64,000 bases of DNA from assembly GCF_028823665.1 (NCBI RefSeq), contig NZ_JAPEHV010000005.1, forward strand, positions 248,001 through 312,000. Reading direction: 5' to 3'. Shown here one piece after another: positions 18,342 through 26,792 of the stretch. The stretch is from Microbacterium sp. C7(2022) (GTDB taxonomy: Bacteria > Actinomycetota > Actinomycetes > Actinomycetales > Microbacteriaceae). The stretch's first letter is position 1; each line of letters opens with the position of its first letter. The notes beneath the pieces were generated by a model, which searched no databases, was not told the origin of the DNA, and worked only from the letters and a program-made list of their open reading frames with translations. A program made the position numbers and the translations under genes.

Positions 18342-19525
18342 ACACACGTGAGCCGTTCGACCGCGGATTCATCTCGCGCGCGCTGACGGGGCTGGCGTCC
18401 GCCCCTCGGGACGCAGAGGAGGCCAGGCAGATCGTGGCGCACATCGTGTGGAGCCACCTCGTCGAGCCCGGCGACAGTGTCGCTGGCAGGCTCGTGGGCG
18501 CGTGCGGCGCTGCGGATGCGCTCGGCATCGTCATCCGACAGGAGGCATGGCCCGAAGGATTTACCGCGAAAGAGCGTAAGAACGCACTGGGGAGGTGGCA
18601 CCCGCGTCTGTCGATGACGCACGTCGAGCAGTCACTCGCCGTGGCGCAGCGTGTCGGCATCAGCGTGCTGGTTCCGGGCTCGCCCGAGTGGCCCCCGGGG
18701 CTATCGGACCTTGGCGACCATGCACCGTTGTGCATATGGGGGCGAGGCCAGGTCGACACCCTTATCGCACCCAGCGTGTCGTTGGCGGTTGTCGGCGCTC
18801 GCGCAGCGACATCGTACGGTGAGCACGTCGCGGCCGAGATCGCGGGCGAGTTGGCTACTGATGGCACGCGGATCTACTCGGGCGGCGCGTACGGGATCGA
18901 CGGAGCCGCTCATCGTGCGGCGTTGGCCGTGGGCGGCACCACGGTTGCGGTGCTCGCCGGCGGCGTCGAGCGAGCTTACCCCTCGGGCAACGAGTCGCTA
19001 CTGGACCGCGTTCGAGCGCAGGGCGCGATCATCGGCGAAGTGCCACCGGGATCGACCCCGACACGCTGGCGCTTTCTGCAGCGCAACCGACTCATCGCGG
19101 CACTCTCAGCGGCCACGGTGGTCGTGGAAGCGGGATGGCGCAGCGGTTCGCTCAACACAGCCGGGCATGCGATGGCGTTAGGCCGACCGCTCGGCGCGGT
19201 GCCGGGGCCGGTCACGTCGGCGACGTCCGTTGGCTGTCATCGGTTGATGCGTGAATACGACGCGCTTTGTGTGACAGGGGCCGACGACGTGCGCGAACTT
19301 CTCGGGGTCGAGGTGGCAGCGCCCGCGACGCGGCCCGATTCGCGCACGGACGACACTACGCGCGTGCGCGATGCGCTCAGCGCCCGCACCTGGTACCCCA
19401 CCGCCGAGGTCGCCCGCCGTGCAGGCATGGTGCAGGACGACGTGGAGACGATTCTCGGCCTCCTTGCACTAGAGGGCACCGCAGAGGCCTCGCTCATCGG
19501 CTGGCGGCGAGGGAGTGGTCGATGA
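18338..19525 (+). CDS. dprA: DNA-processing protein DprA
   Basis: 395 residues. Rossmann-like core 140-310: VSLAVVGARAATSYGEHVA near 150, SGGAYGIDGAAHRAAL near 187, EVPPGSTPTRWRFLQRNRLI near 232 and VVEAGWRSGSLNTAGHAMAL near 262. C-terminal winged-helix-like segment (WYPTAEVARRAGM). In competent bacteria it loads RecA on incoming single-stranded DNA. Start overlaps the comM stop. Together with comM it suggests at least part of a transformation or recombination module. Confidence 0.94.
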   Translation: MNTREPFDRGFISRALTGLASAPRDAEEARQIVAHIVWSHLVEPGDSVAGRLVGACGAADALGIVIRQEAWPEGFTAKERKNALGRWHPRLSMTHVEQSLAVAQRVGISVLVPGSPEWPPGLSDLGDHAPLCIWGRGQVDTLIAPSVSLAVVGARAATSYGEHVAAEIAGELATDGTRIYSGGAYGIDGAAHRAALAVGGTTVAVLAGGVERAYPSGNESLLDRVRAQGAIIGEVPPGSTPTRWRFLQRNRLIAALSAATVVVEAGWRSGSLNTAGHAMALGRPLGAVPGPVTSATSVGCHRLMREYDALCVTGADDVRELLGVEVAAPATRPDSRTDDTTRVRDALSARTWYPTAEVARRAGMVQDDVETILGLLALEGTAEASLIGWRRGSGR

Positions 19526-19542
19526 GGCTCCCCGCGGTGCGC

Positions 19543-19562
19543 CGCACCAGCGCCACGGTGCG
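19543..19562 (+). terminator. Weak hairpin after dprA
   Basis: CGCACC, 8-nt loop, GGTGCG, between the dprA stop and the xerC start. Short and without a T-run. Confidence 0.25.
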
Positions 19563-19581
19563 CTGAGTGCATGCTGGGAGG

Positions 19582-20487
19582 ATGCAGCTTGAGGCCGCCG
19601 CCGATCAATACGCGCGCTATGTGCGCGACGTGCGGCGGCTGTCTGCGGCTACCGTGCGCGCGTACCGGAGCGATCTTGCCGATCTGTCCACGGCAGCGCC
19701 CGGCGCGGACGTGGGCGATGTCGACATCGAGGTTCTTCGCGATTGGCTGTGGCGTGCCTCCCAGCGTGGCGACGCGCGCTCGACCCTGGCGCGGCGGACT
19801 GCGGCTGTTCGAGGGTTCTTCGCATGGGCGCACGAACACGGTCTCGTCACAGTCGACCCGAGCCTTCGGCTCGTCGCACCCAAACGCGGCCGCGCTCTGC
19901 CCCGGGTGGCGCCCGAGCGAGCCCTGGGCGAGCGCCTGGATGAGATGGCCCGCAGCGCTGAGGCTGGAGACCCCGTCGCGCTGCGGGACCACGCGCTGGT
20001 CGAGATGCTCTACGGTGGCGCGTTGCGCGTGTCCGAGCTCTGCGGCCTCGATCTCGATGACCTCGATCGCGTGCAACGCACCGCCCGGGTGACAGGGAAG
20101 GGCGCGAAAGACCGCATCGTGCCTTTCGGTGGCTCTGCCGCTCGTGCGCTCGACGCCTACGTGGTGCGAGGTCGACCCGCATTGTTGGGGCGAGGGCCGA
20201 CCTCTGCGAGCCAGGCACTCTTCCTCGGCGCGCGGGGGGCTCGCATGGGCCCGCGCGCGGTCTACGACGTCGTCTCACGTGCGCTTTCCGGGATCACCGG
20301 CGGGGCGGGTGGTGGGCCGCACACCTTGCGCCACGCTGCGGCGACGCACCTCCTTGACGGGGGCGCCGATTTGCGCGCGGTCCAGGAGATTCTCGGGCAC
20401 GCCAGTTTGGGGACCACCCAGATCTATACCCACGTCTCGCATGAGCGAATCGCTGCATCCTACCGACTGGCTCATCCTCGCGCATGA
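19582..20487 (+). CDS. xerC: Tyrosine recombinase XerC
   Basis: 301 residues; resolves chromosome dimers with XerD at dif. SAM-like N-terminal domain to about 90, catalytic domain to the end. Active-site residues: Arg in [16 protein letters not shown] near 150, Lys in [13 protein letters not shown] near 178, [18 protein letters not shown] near 250 (H-x-x-R), [15 protein letters not shown] near 275 (His and nucleophile Tyr). ATG at 19582 is chosen ([14 protein letters not shown]); a GTG at 19567 is also possible. Size and position argue for the housekeeping Xer enzyme, not a phage integrase. Confidence 0.9.
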   Translation: MQLEAAADQYARYVRDVRRLSAATVRAYRSDLADLSTAAPGADVGDVDIEVLRDWLWRASQRGDARSTLARRTAAVRGFFAWAHEHGLVTVDPSLRLVAPKRGRALPRVAPERALGERLDEMARSAEAGDPVALRDHALVEMLYGGALRVSELCGLDLDDLDRVQRTARVTGKGAKDRIVPFGGSAARALDAYVVRGRPALLGRGPTSASQALFLGARGARMGPRAVYDVVSRALSGITGGAGGGPHTLRHAAATHLLDGGADLRAVQEILGHASLGTTQIYTHVSHERIAASYRLAHPRA

Positions 20488-20512
20488 CGATGCAGGCTTG
20501 GTCCGCGTCGAG

Positions 20513-20518
20513 TAGCTT
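20513..20518 (+). promoter_or_regulatory. Putative -10, leaderless, for the 20525 lipoprotein gene
   Basis: TAGCTT, 6 nt, ATG at 20525. Confidence 0.5.
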
Positions 20519-20524
20519 CTCACC

Positions 20525-21082
20525 ATGAGGAGCCCGCGAACCGGACTTTCGTTAACCGCATTGGTGATGTCGGCGGCATTCGTGGTCAGTGGATGCTCGT
20601 TGACCACACCCGCGGATTCCACCCCGCAATCGTCAGGAGCCACCGACCCGACCGACACGAGCGACGGTTCGCGTGGTGGCAGTTCGCGGGATGACGAGGT
20701 CATCGAATGCGATGGGCGTGACACCACCATCGCGGACAGCGACCGCGACTACATCCTTCGCGGAATCTGCCCGACCGTCTCGATCTCCGGAAACGATCTC
20801 GACGTGTCCGTTGAGGAAGCCCAGGTGGGGTCGGTGATCGTTCGCGGTGATCGCAATGAGATCGAAGCAGGAGATCTGACCGCCCTCGAGATTGAAGGGC
20901 AGAGTGCGGACGTTGAGGCCATGAGCCTGGGCAGTCTTTCGATCGCCGGGGACCGCAACGACGTCGAGATAGAAGGAATCCTGGGAAGCGTCGTGCTCAA
21001 CGGAAACGACAACTCGATCGAAGCGCGAGAGCTTGGCGATGTCGCCGACAACGGCCAGCGCAACCACATCCGCACGGACTGA
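20525..21082 (+). CDS. Lipoprotein with DUF3060-like beta repeats
   Basis: 185 residues. Lipoprotein signal: basic start, hydrophobic run to lipobox VSGC (Cys near 24). A Ser/Thr/Asp-rich linker follows, then from about 57 a domain of short repeats of the G-D/N-x-N type (ISGNDLDVSV, VRGDRNEIEAG, IAGDRNDVEIEG, LNGNDNSIEA, NGQRNHI). These repeats are typical of DUF3060 and suggest a right-handed beta-helix. It should be anchored on the outer face of the membrane. Function unknown. Confidence 0.8.
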   Translation: MRSPRTGLSLTALVMSAAFVVSGCSLTTPADSTPQSSGATDPTDTSDGSRGGSSRDDEVIECDGRDTTIADSDRDYILRGICPTVSISGNDLDVSVEEAQVGSVIVRGDRNEIEAGDLTALEIEGQSADVEAMSLGSLSIAGDRNDVEIEGILGSVVLNGNDNSIEARELGDVADNGQRNHIRTD

Positions 21083-21085
21083 TAC

Positions 21086-21622
21086 TCAACAGCAGGGCAA
21101 CAGCACTGCGCGCGGGACGCTCCCGACGAGCGTCGCGGGGTTGATGTATGTGCCGTGAAGACGCACCCCGACATGAACCGCGCCCGCTGGCGAGTGTCCA
21201 CCGCCGTCGACATGTCCGACAGGGTCGCCTTGCCGCACCGTCGATCCCGGCTCGAGGGTGCTGATAATCGGCTCCAAGGTTGTGACGAGCCCGCCGCCAT
21301 GATCGATGGTGAGCACCGCGCGGTCGACGACGACCCCGCGAAACGCGATCGTCCCACCGGCTGGTGCGATCAGTTCGGCATCCGGGTCGTGTGGAATGAT
21401 GTCGACACCGCGGTGCCCAGGGCCATAGGCGTGGGCTGGCGCCTCGAACGCGACCGCGACGGTGAAGCTTTCCAGCGGCCATCTCCACCCCGATGTCCCA
21501 CTCTGGGCGGCCGGTGCGGCCAGGACAGGATGCGGCATCCACAGGAGTACGCTCACGACGACGCACGCAGCGATCAGTTTCGGGGGCACGAGCGCTTTGC
21601 GACGCCGGGGATATCGAGTCAT
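21086..21622 (-). CDS. M23-family (LytM) exported protein, probably inactive
   Basis: 178 residues from ATG 21622 (MTRYPRRRKALVPPK), with a signal peptide or membrane anchor about 12-35 ending near VLAAPA. The LytM fold is recognisable: GHRGVDIIPHDPDAELIAPAGG keeps the first His-x3-Asp pair, but the second zinc site, normally His-x-His, reads HVG. So it is likely a non-catalytic domain that may bind or activate other wall hydrolases. The open frame continues far upstream antisense to rpsB; that part is not part of the gene. It faces away from rpsB. Confidence 0.8.
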   Translation of the reverse strand: MTRYPRRRKALVPPKLIAACVVVSVLLWMPHPVLAAPAAQSGTSGWRWPLESFTVAVAFEAPAHAYGPGHRGVDIIPHDPDAELIAPAGGTIAFRGVVVDRAVLTIDHGGGLVTTLEPIISTLEPGSTVRQGDPVGHVDGGGHSPAGAVHVGVRLHGTYINPATLVGSVPRAVLLPCC

Positions 21623-21719
21623 TCGTCCATCGTGTGCCGCAGGCCATGACCCGATTCGTCGGCGGCGCAAGCTGTGCAGAGCGCGATGATCAGGTGCGTC
21701 GGGGGAGGAGCCTGTGGGG

Positions 21720-21725
21720 TACACT
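21720..21725 (+). promoter_or_regulatory. Putative rpsB -10
   Basis: TACACT; no convincing -35. It would give a leader of about 195 nt before rpsB. Confidence 0.4.
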
Positions 21726-21791
21726 GGGTACCGCACCTCGTTCATCGGGGTGACTACGCGTGCCCACAGCGGCTCGTCGTCCGCGACGAAA

Positions 21792-21846
21792 AGTGGCATC
21801 CACTCCCATCGGTCTCTGCGACACTTCGTGTCGGAGAGTGGGAGTG
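21792..21846 (+). ncRNA. rpsB leader hairpins
   Basis: Main hairpin: CACTCCCA (21801-21808) pairs with TGGGAGTG (21839-21846); inside it CTCT pairs with AGAG and CGACAC with GTGTCG around a TTC loop. An alternative, AGTGG (21792-21796) with CCACT (21800-21804), uses the left arm and excludes the main stem. The gene-free 303 bp between 21622 and the rpsB ATG hold this element, the -10 at 21720 and the ribosome-binding site; nothing else was seen. S2 autoregulation is inference. Confidence 0.5.
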
Positions 21847-21925
21847 CGCCGGGCACCAGGAACACCGACAGTCGTCGGTAATTCAACCGCACAGGGCGCC
21901 CGCGCGCCAGAACAGGAGAACGGCC

Positions 21926-22810
21926 ATGGCCGTCGTTACCATTCGCCAGCTGCTCGACAGCGGCGTTCACTTCGGACACCAGACCCGCCGGTGGAACCCG
22001 AAAGTCAAGCGCTTCATTCTGACCGAGCGCTCGGGCATCCACATCATCGACCTTCAGCAGTCGCTGTCGTACATCGACAAGGCGTACGAGTTCGTCAAGG
22101 AGACCGTTGCCCACGGTGGCACCATTCTCTTCGTCGGAACGAAGAAGCAGGCGCAGGAAGTCCTCGCCGAGCAGGCGACCCGTGTGGGTCAGCCGTACGT
22201 CAACCAGCGCTGGCTGGGTGGTCTGCTGACCAACTTCCAGACGGTTTCGAAGCGCCTCGCCCGCATGAAGGAGCTTGAGGAGCTCGACTTCGAGAACCCC
22301 GCGGCCAGCGGCTTCACCAAGAAGGAGCTGCTTCTCAAGAAGCGCGAGCTCGACAAGCTGCACAAGTCGCTCGGCGGTATCCGCAACATGAGCAAGACGC
22401 CTTCGGCGATCTGGGTTGTCGATGCCAAGCGCGAGCACCTCGCAGTCAACGAGGCTTCGAAGCTCGGTATCCCCGTCATCGGCATCCTCGACACCAACGC
22501 TGACCCGGACGAGTTCCAGTTCCCGATCCCGGGCAACGACGACGCGATCCGCTCGGTCAGCCTGCTGACGCGCATCATCGCCGACGCCGCTGCTGAGGGC
22601 CTCATCCAGCGCCACCAGCCCACCGAAGAGGCTGCCGACGCTGAGCCGCTCGCCGACTGGGAGCGCGAGCTCCTCGAGCAGCCCGCTGCTGAAGACGCTG
22701 CGGAAGCGGCCGCTGCTGAGGCTGCCGAGGCTCCGGCCGCCGAGACTGAGGCTCCCGCCGCGGCTGAGGCTCCCGCCGAGGACAAGGCTGCAGAGGCCGC
22801 CGCCGAGTAA
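21926..22810 (+). CDS. rpsB: 30S ribosomal protein S2
   Basis: 294 residues, starting [20 protein letters not shown]. Core blocks: [24 protein letters not shown] near 75, [13 protein letters not shown] near 100 and [16 protein letters not shown] near 188. Residues beyond about 245 form an Ala/Glu-rich low-complexity tail, longer than in E. coli but common in actinobacteria. AGGAG at spacing 7. First gene of rpsB-tsf-pyrH-frr. Confidence 0.98.
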   Translation: MAVVTIRQLLDSGVHFGHQTRRWNPKVKRFILTERSGIHIIDLQQSLSYIDKAYEFVKETVAHGGTILFVGTKKQAQEVLAEQATRVGQPYVNQRWLGGLLTNFQTVSKRLARMKELEELDFENPAASGFTKKELLLKKRELDKLHKSLGGIRNMSKTPSAIWVVDAKREHLAVNEASKLGIPVIGILDTNADPDEFQFPIPGNDDAIRSVSLLTRIIADAAAEGLIQRHQPTEEAADAEPLADWERELLEQPAAEDAAEAAAAEAAEAPAAETEAPAAAEAPAEDKAAEAAAE

Positions 22811-22899
22811 TTCGGCTCATGCTGTAGCCGCGACGGAAGGGCGCCACAGCCTTTCCGTCGCGGCATCCCACACTCACGAAAATCAAGGAGCCGCTACCC

Positions 22900-23727
22900 A
22901 TGGCAAACTTCACGATCGCCGACATCAAGGCGCTGCGCGAGCAGCTCGGCACGGGAATGGTCGACACGAAGAAGGCACTCGAAGAGGCCGACGGCGACGT
23001 CGAGAAGGCCGTCGAGATCCTTCGCCTCAAGGGTGCGAAGGGCAACGCTAAGCGCGCTGACCGTTCGACCAGCGAGGGCCTCATTACCGCTCGCGAGAAC
23101 GATGGCGCCGTGACGCTGATCGAGCTGGCCTGCGAGACCGACTTCGTGGCGAAGAACGACCGCTTCATCGCGCTTGCGGAGAAGGTCGCGGACGCATCGG
23201 CTGCCGTCGCCGCCGACTCGGTTGAGGCTGCCCTTGCCGCCGACGCGGGCGGGCAGACCGTTGCCCAGCTGATCGACGACGAGGCCGCCATCATCGGCGA
23301 AAAGGTTGAGCTGCGCCGTGTGCGCACGGTCTCGGGCGAGAAGATCGAGATCTACTTGCACCGCACCAACAAGGACCTTCCGCCCCAGGTTGGCGTCGTT
23401 CTGGCGTACTCGGGCGAGGACGCCGAGACGGCGCGCAGCCTTGCGCAGCACATCTCGTTCGCCAACCCGTCCTACCTGTCGCGCGACGAGGTTCCCGAGG
23501 CCGACGTCGAGAAGGAGCGCGAGATCGTTACCGAGATCTCCCGCAACGAAGGCAAGCCCGAAGCGGCGCTGCCGAAGATCGTCGAAGGCCGCGTTAACGC
23601 GTTCTTCAAGCAGGTCTCGCTGCTCGACCAGGACTACGCCAAGGACAACAAGCTGTCTGTAGCTAAGGTCGCTCAGGACGCCGGTCTGACCCTCACGGGC
23701 TTCGCTCGTTTCAAGGTCGGCGCGTAG
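22900..23727 (+). CDS. tsf: Elongation factor Ts
   Basis: 275 residues; guanine nucleotide exchange factor for EF-Tu. Starts MANFTIADIKALREQLGTGM; contains the conserved TDFVAKND (near 83) that contacts the EF-Tu nucleotide site, and a dimerisation subdomain. Ribosome-binding site AAGGAG at spacing 10. A strong terminator follows, separating rpsB-tsf from pyrH. Confidence 0.98.
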   Translation: MANFTIADIKALREQLGTGMVDTKKALEEADGDVEKAVEILRLKGAKGNAKRADRSTSEGLITARENDGAVTLIELACETDFVAKNDRFIALAEKVADASAAVAADSVEAALAADAGGQTVAQLIDDEAAIIGEKVELRRVRTVSGEKIEIYLHRTNKDLPPQVGVVLAYSGEDAETARSLAQHISFANPSYLSRDEVPEADVEKEREIVTEISRNEGKPEAALPKIVEGRVNAFFKQVSLLDQDYAKDNKLSVAKVAQDAGLTLTGFARFKVGA

Positions 23728-23735
23728 CGTTTTCG

Positions 23736-23768
23736 AAAGGCCCGCATCACACGTTGATGCGGGCCTTT
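23736..23768 (+). terminator. Rho-independent terminator after tsf
   Basis: Perfect 14-bp stem AAAGGCCCGCATCA / TGATGCGGGCCTTT with a 5-nt loop (cacgt), ending in a short T tract. Confidence 0.9.
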
Positions 23769-23783
23769 CCTATGCCGTTTGGG

Positions 23784-23789
23784 TAGGTT
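23784..23789 (+). promoter_or_regulatory. Putative pyrH -10
   Basis: TAGGTT, which would start transcription near 23796, 15 nt before the GTG at 23811. Confidence 0.4.
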
Positions 23790-23810
23790 GTGCTCAACGA
23801 AAGGAATCCC

Positions 23811-24530
23811 GTGATCAACGAAGTGACCGGACGCCGTCGCGTCCTCTTGAAGCTGTCAGGTGAGGCGTTCGGGGGCGGTCAGCTGGGCGTGAACCCCGAC
23901 GTCGTGAGTCAAATCGCACGCGAGATCGCTGCTGCCGTGGATCGTGTAGAGATCGCGGTCGTCGTCGGCGGCGGAAACTTCTTCCGCGGTGCTGAGCTCA
24001 GCCAGCGCGGAATGGACCGCGGGCGTGCGGATTACATGGGAATGCTCGGCACCGTGATGAACGCGCTCGCCCTGCAAGACTTCCTCGAGCAGGCCGGCGC
24101 CGCAACCCGCGTGCAGTCGGCCATCGAGATGACCCAGGTCGCGGAACCGTACATCCCTCGACGTGCCGAGCGACACCTCGAGAAGGGGCGAGTCGTGATC
24201 TTCGGCGCCGGTGCGGGGCTCCCGTACTTCTCCACCGATACGGTTGCCGCGCAGCGCGCGCTCGAAATCGACGCCGTCGAGGTTCTTGTCGCCAAGAACG
24301 GAGTGGACGGTGTGTACACCGCCGACCCGAAGACGGACCCTTCGGCGACGAAGATCGACCGCATTACATACCTGGACGCATTGCAGCGCGGCCTCAAGGT
24401 GGTCGACTCAACGGCATTCAGCTTGTGCATGGACAACAAGATGGACATGCGCGTGTTCGGGATGGAGCCCGAGGGCAACGTCACGCGCGCCCTCCTCGGA
24501 GAGCAGATCGGCACGCTGGTCACCGCCTGA
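23811..24530 (+). CDS. pyrH: UMP kinase
   Basis: 239 residues from GTG 23811, preceded by GAAAGGA at spacing 5; an upstream GTG at 23790 has no ribosome-binding site and overlaps the predicted promoter. Phosphorylates UMP to UDP. Amino-acid-kinase fold: [12 protein letters not shown] near 11, [11 protein letters not shown] near 45, [13 protein letters not shown] near 68, [15 protein letters not shown] near 200. Clustered with frr and cdsA as in most bacteria. Confidence 0.97.
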   Translation: MINEVTGRRRVLLKLSGEAFGGGQLGVNPDVVSQIAREIAAAVDRVEIAVVVGGGNFFRGAELSQRGMDRGRADYMGMLGTVMNALALQDFLEQAGAATRVQSAIEMTQVAEPYIPRRAERHLEKGRVVIFGAGAGLPYFSTDTVAAQRALEIDAVEVLVAKNGVDGVYTADPKTDPSATKIDRITYLDALQRGLKVVDSTAFSLCMDNKMDMRVFGMEPEGNVTRALLGEQIGTLVTA

Positions 24531-24544
24531 GCGCGCGTGCCCAG

Positions 24545-24550
24545 TAGACT
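24545..24550 (+). promoter_or_regulatory. Putative frr -10
   Basis: TAGACT in the pyrH-frr gap; leader of about 25 nt with a Shine-Dalgarno, so an internal promoter is possible. Confidence 0.35.
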
Positions 24551-24580
24551 TGCCCTGCCCAACAACGCGAAGGAGACACT

Positions 24581-25135
24581 GTGATCGCGGACGTCTTGAC
24601 CGATACCGGAACCCGCATGGATCGTGCCGTTGAGGCGGCCAAGGAGGACTTCGCGACTGTTCGCACGGGCCGTGCCAACCCCCAGATGTTCCAGAAGGTC
24701 ATGGTGGACTACTACGGTAGCCCCACGCCGCTGGCGCAGCTGGCGTCGCTGAACAATCCCGAGGCGCGCACCATCATCGTCACGCCGTACGACAAGTCGG
24801 CGCTCAAGGCGATCGAACAGGCCATCCGTGACATGCCGAACTTGGGGGCCAACCCCACCAACGATGGCAACATCGTGCGCATCACGATGCCCGAACTCAC
24901 TCAGGAACGTCGCAAGGAGTACGTCAAGCTCGTGCGTAGCAAGGGCGAAGACGCAAAGGTGCACGTTCGTGGCATCCGCCGAAAGAGCAAGGATGACCTC
25001 GACGCGTTGAAGAGCGAGGTCGGCGAAGACGAACTCACGCGAGCGGAGAAGGAACTCGACGCGATCACGCGAGCGCACGTCGATGCCATTGACGAGGCGC
25101 TCAAGCGTAAAGAGACTGAGCTTCTCGAAGTCTGA
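24581..25135 (+). CDS. frr: Ribosome recycling factor
   Basis: 184 residues, standard length. Splits the post-termination ribosome with EF-G. Visible: [23 protein letters not shown] near 24, [14 protein letters not shown] near 70, the [14 protein letters not shown] signature near 103 and the C-terminal helix ending [13 protein letters not shown] start with AAGGAGA at spacing 5. Confidence 0.97.
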   Translation: MIADVLTDTGTRMDRAVEAAKEDFATVRTGRANPQMFQKVMVDYYGSPTPLAQLASLNNPEARTIIVTPYDKSALKAIEQAIRDMPNLGANPTNDGNIVRITMPELTQERRKEYVKLVRSKGEDAKVHVRGIRRKSKDDLDALKSEVGEDELTRAEKELDAITRAHVDAIDEALKRKETELLEV

Positions 25136-25146
25136 GGACGACATCG

Positions 25147-26181
25147 ATGGTCGACGATTCCGAACGGCCGGGAGCAGAGGATTCTGCCCGGCGCACGCGT
25201 GCTGAGGGGCACAGCCCCCACCTCGCTGGTTCGTCGACCGATGCCTCGCTACACGCGCAGTTGCGGGCGGCGCGCACCGAACTCGAGAGTCAGGTTGCTC
25301 ACGCACGCGCCGAGTTCGAAGTGCGCAACGAGAAGATCAAGGAACGCACGGGTCGTGACCTGATCCTTGCGATCCTGATCGCCTTGGCGATCGGCGCAGC
25401 GCTCGTGCTGTCACTGATCTTCATCAAGGGTCTGTTCGTTGTCTTCGCGCTTGCGGCAGCCGGGCTGGCGACGTTCGAACTTACTCGGGCGATGAACACC
25501 GCGCGGTACCGTGTTGACGTTGTGCCGCAGCTGATCGCTGGCGCTTTGCTCATCCTCGCGGCGTACTTCTTCGACGCGTGGGTGCACTGGATCGCCGTGT
25601 TCGTAGCAGTGGCGACGGTGATTGTCTGTCGACTGCTGTCACAAATGATGGCCGCAGACGGGCGCCGTTACTCAGACGTGCTCACCGATGTGCTGGTTTC
25701 GGCGCTGGTGCAGCTCTACGTTCCCTTCCTCGCCAGCGTGTGTATCGTCCTGGTGGGCCAGGAGAACGGCGAGTGGTGGGTCCTCGGTTTCATCTGCGTG
25801 GCGGTTGCGGCGGATACGGGCGCGTACGCCGCCGGGATTTCGTTCGGCAAGCACCCGATGGCACCGCGGATCAGCCCGAACAAGACCTGGGAAGGGTTCA
25901 GCGGCGCGGTGCTTGCATCGATCGGCGTGGGGATTCTCGTCGGCATCTTCCTTCTGGGCTTGCCGTGGTGGTTCGGGATCATCCTGGGCATCACAATTCT
26001 CCTGACAGCCACACTGGGGGACCTTGGCGAGTCGATGATCAAGCGCGACCTGGGCATCAAAGACATGAGTTCGTGGCTGCCCGGGCATGGTGGAGTGCTC
26101 GACCGACTGGACTCGATCCTCCCGTCGACGACGGCGGCACTGGCTTTGTACTACCTGTTCTCCCCGATGGTGACCCTATGA
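25147..26181 (+). CDS. cdsA: Phosphatidate cytidylyltransferase CdsA with N-terminal extension
   Basis: 344 residues; makes CDP-diacylglycerol from phosphatidate and CTP in the membrane. About 8 membrane segments from residue 72 on, and the CDS signature GDLGESMIKRDLGIKDMSSW near 293, then PGHGGVLDRLDS. The first 70 residues are soluble, polar and predicted helical (ARTELESQVAHARAEFEVRN), resembling a coiled coil; E. coli CdsA lacks this. Its stop overlaps the start of a DivIVA-domain gene. Confidence 0.93.
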   Translation: MVDDSERPGAEDSARRTRAEGHSPHLAGSSTDASLHAQLRAARTELESQVAHARAEFEVRNEKIKERTGRDLILAILIALAIGAALVLSLIFIKGLFVVFALAAAGLATFELTRAMNTARYRVDVVPQLIAGALLILAAYFFDAWVHWIAVFVAVATVIVCRLLSQMMAADGRRYSDVLTDVLVSALVQLYVPFLASVCIVLVGQENGEWWVLGFICVAVAADTGAYAAGISFGKHPMAPRISPNKTWEGFSGAVLASIGVGILVGIFLLGLPWWFGIILGITILLTATLGDLGESMIKRDLGIKDMSSWLPGHGGVLDRLDSILPSTTAALALYYLFSPMVTL

Positions 26182-26738
26182 CGACTGTTGACTCCTCCGT
26201 ATCCGCATTTCCTCGCACGCGCGGGCGCGAGAAGGGTTACCGCCCGACGGATGTGGATGACTTCATTGCTCGTGCACGCGAGGCGTTCGAGTCGGGAACC
26301 GAGCCCCTGACGGCTGCGGAGATCCGCCAGGTTGCTTTTCCCCTCGTCAAGCGCGGGTACACGATTTCGGCGGTGGATGCTGCGCTCGGACGCATCGAGG
26401 ACGCGTTCGCCGCACGTGAGCGTGACGCAGCGTTGGCGGCCGGCTCAGCCCACGAGTGGGTGACCTCGAGCAGGGACGCTGCCCAGGAGGTTCTGGATCG
26501 ATTGCAGCGGCAGCGCGGGAAGCGCTTCTTGCGAGTCGGTGGCTTGCGCTATGGCTATCGCATCGATGAAGTGGATCTGGTCGCCGACAAACTCGCCGCC
26601 TTCCTGCAGACGGGTGAAGGCGTGAGCGTCGAGCAGGTGCGCGCGGTCGCCTTTCGAATGCAGCGGCGCGGATACAGCGAAGCACAGGTTGACGCGGTGC
26701 TGGACGCCGTCGTCGAGGTGATGCTCGCTGTCCGCTGA
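26178..26738 (+). CDS. DivIVA-domain protein
   Basis: 186 residues. Two similar segments, GYRPTDVDDFIARAREAFE (near 20) and YGYRIDEVDLVADKLAAFL (near 122), each followed by a V-R-x-V/A-x-F...RGY...VDA stretch. These are DivIVA-like lipid-binding motifs used for polar or septal localisation, but the long coiled coil of true Wag31/DivIVA is absent. Starts inside the cdsA stop (ATGA), so it is co-translated with the phospholipid enzyme. Role inferred as membrane-associated. Confidence 0.8.
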   Translation: MTTVDSSVSAFPRTRGREKGYRPTDVDDFIARAREAFESGTEPLTAAEIRQVAFPLVKRGYTISAVDAALGRIEDAFAARERDAALAAGSAHEWVTSSRDAAQEVLDRLQRQRGKRFLRVGGLRYGYRIDEVDLVADKLAAFLQTGEGVSVEQVRAVAFRMQRRGYSEAQVDAVLDAVVEVMLAVR

Positions 26739-26777
26739 TCCGATCGCTCGGTGGTGACGGGTGTCATCCGCTCGCAC

Positions 26778-26783
26778 TAGAAT
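26778..26783 (+). promoter_or_regulatory. Putative -10 for the 26793 gene
   Basis: TAGAAT, 9 nt, GTG at 26793; no clear Shine-Dalgarno. Confidence 0.45.
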
Positions 26784-26792
26784 CGGGGAACT

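Noticed and set aside
19582..20487. Phage or island integrase instead of XerC.
   Set aside because: About 300 residues, XerC-like throughout, in a housekeeping context, with no att repeats or phage genes nearby.
21623..22615. Extension of the M23 gene upstream, antisense to rpsB.
   Set aside because: The upstream translation shows no signal peptide or domain and covers a highly conserved ribosomal gene; the signal-bearing start is at 21622.
22680..22810. GCC/GAG-rich repeat-like DNA at the end of rpsB.
   Set aside because: It is explained by the Ala/Glu-rich low-complexity tail of S2, not a separate repeat element.
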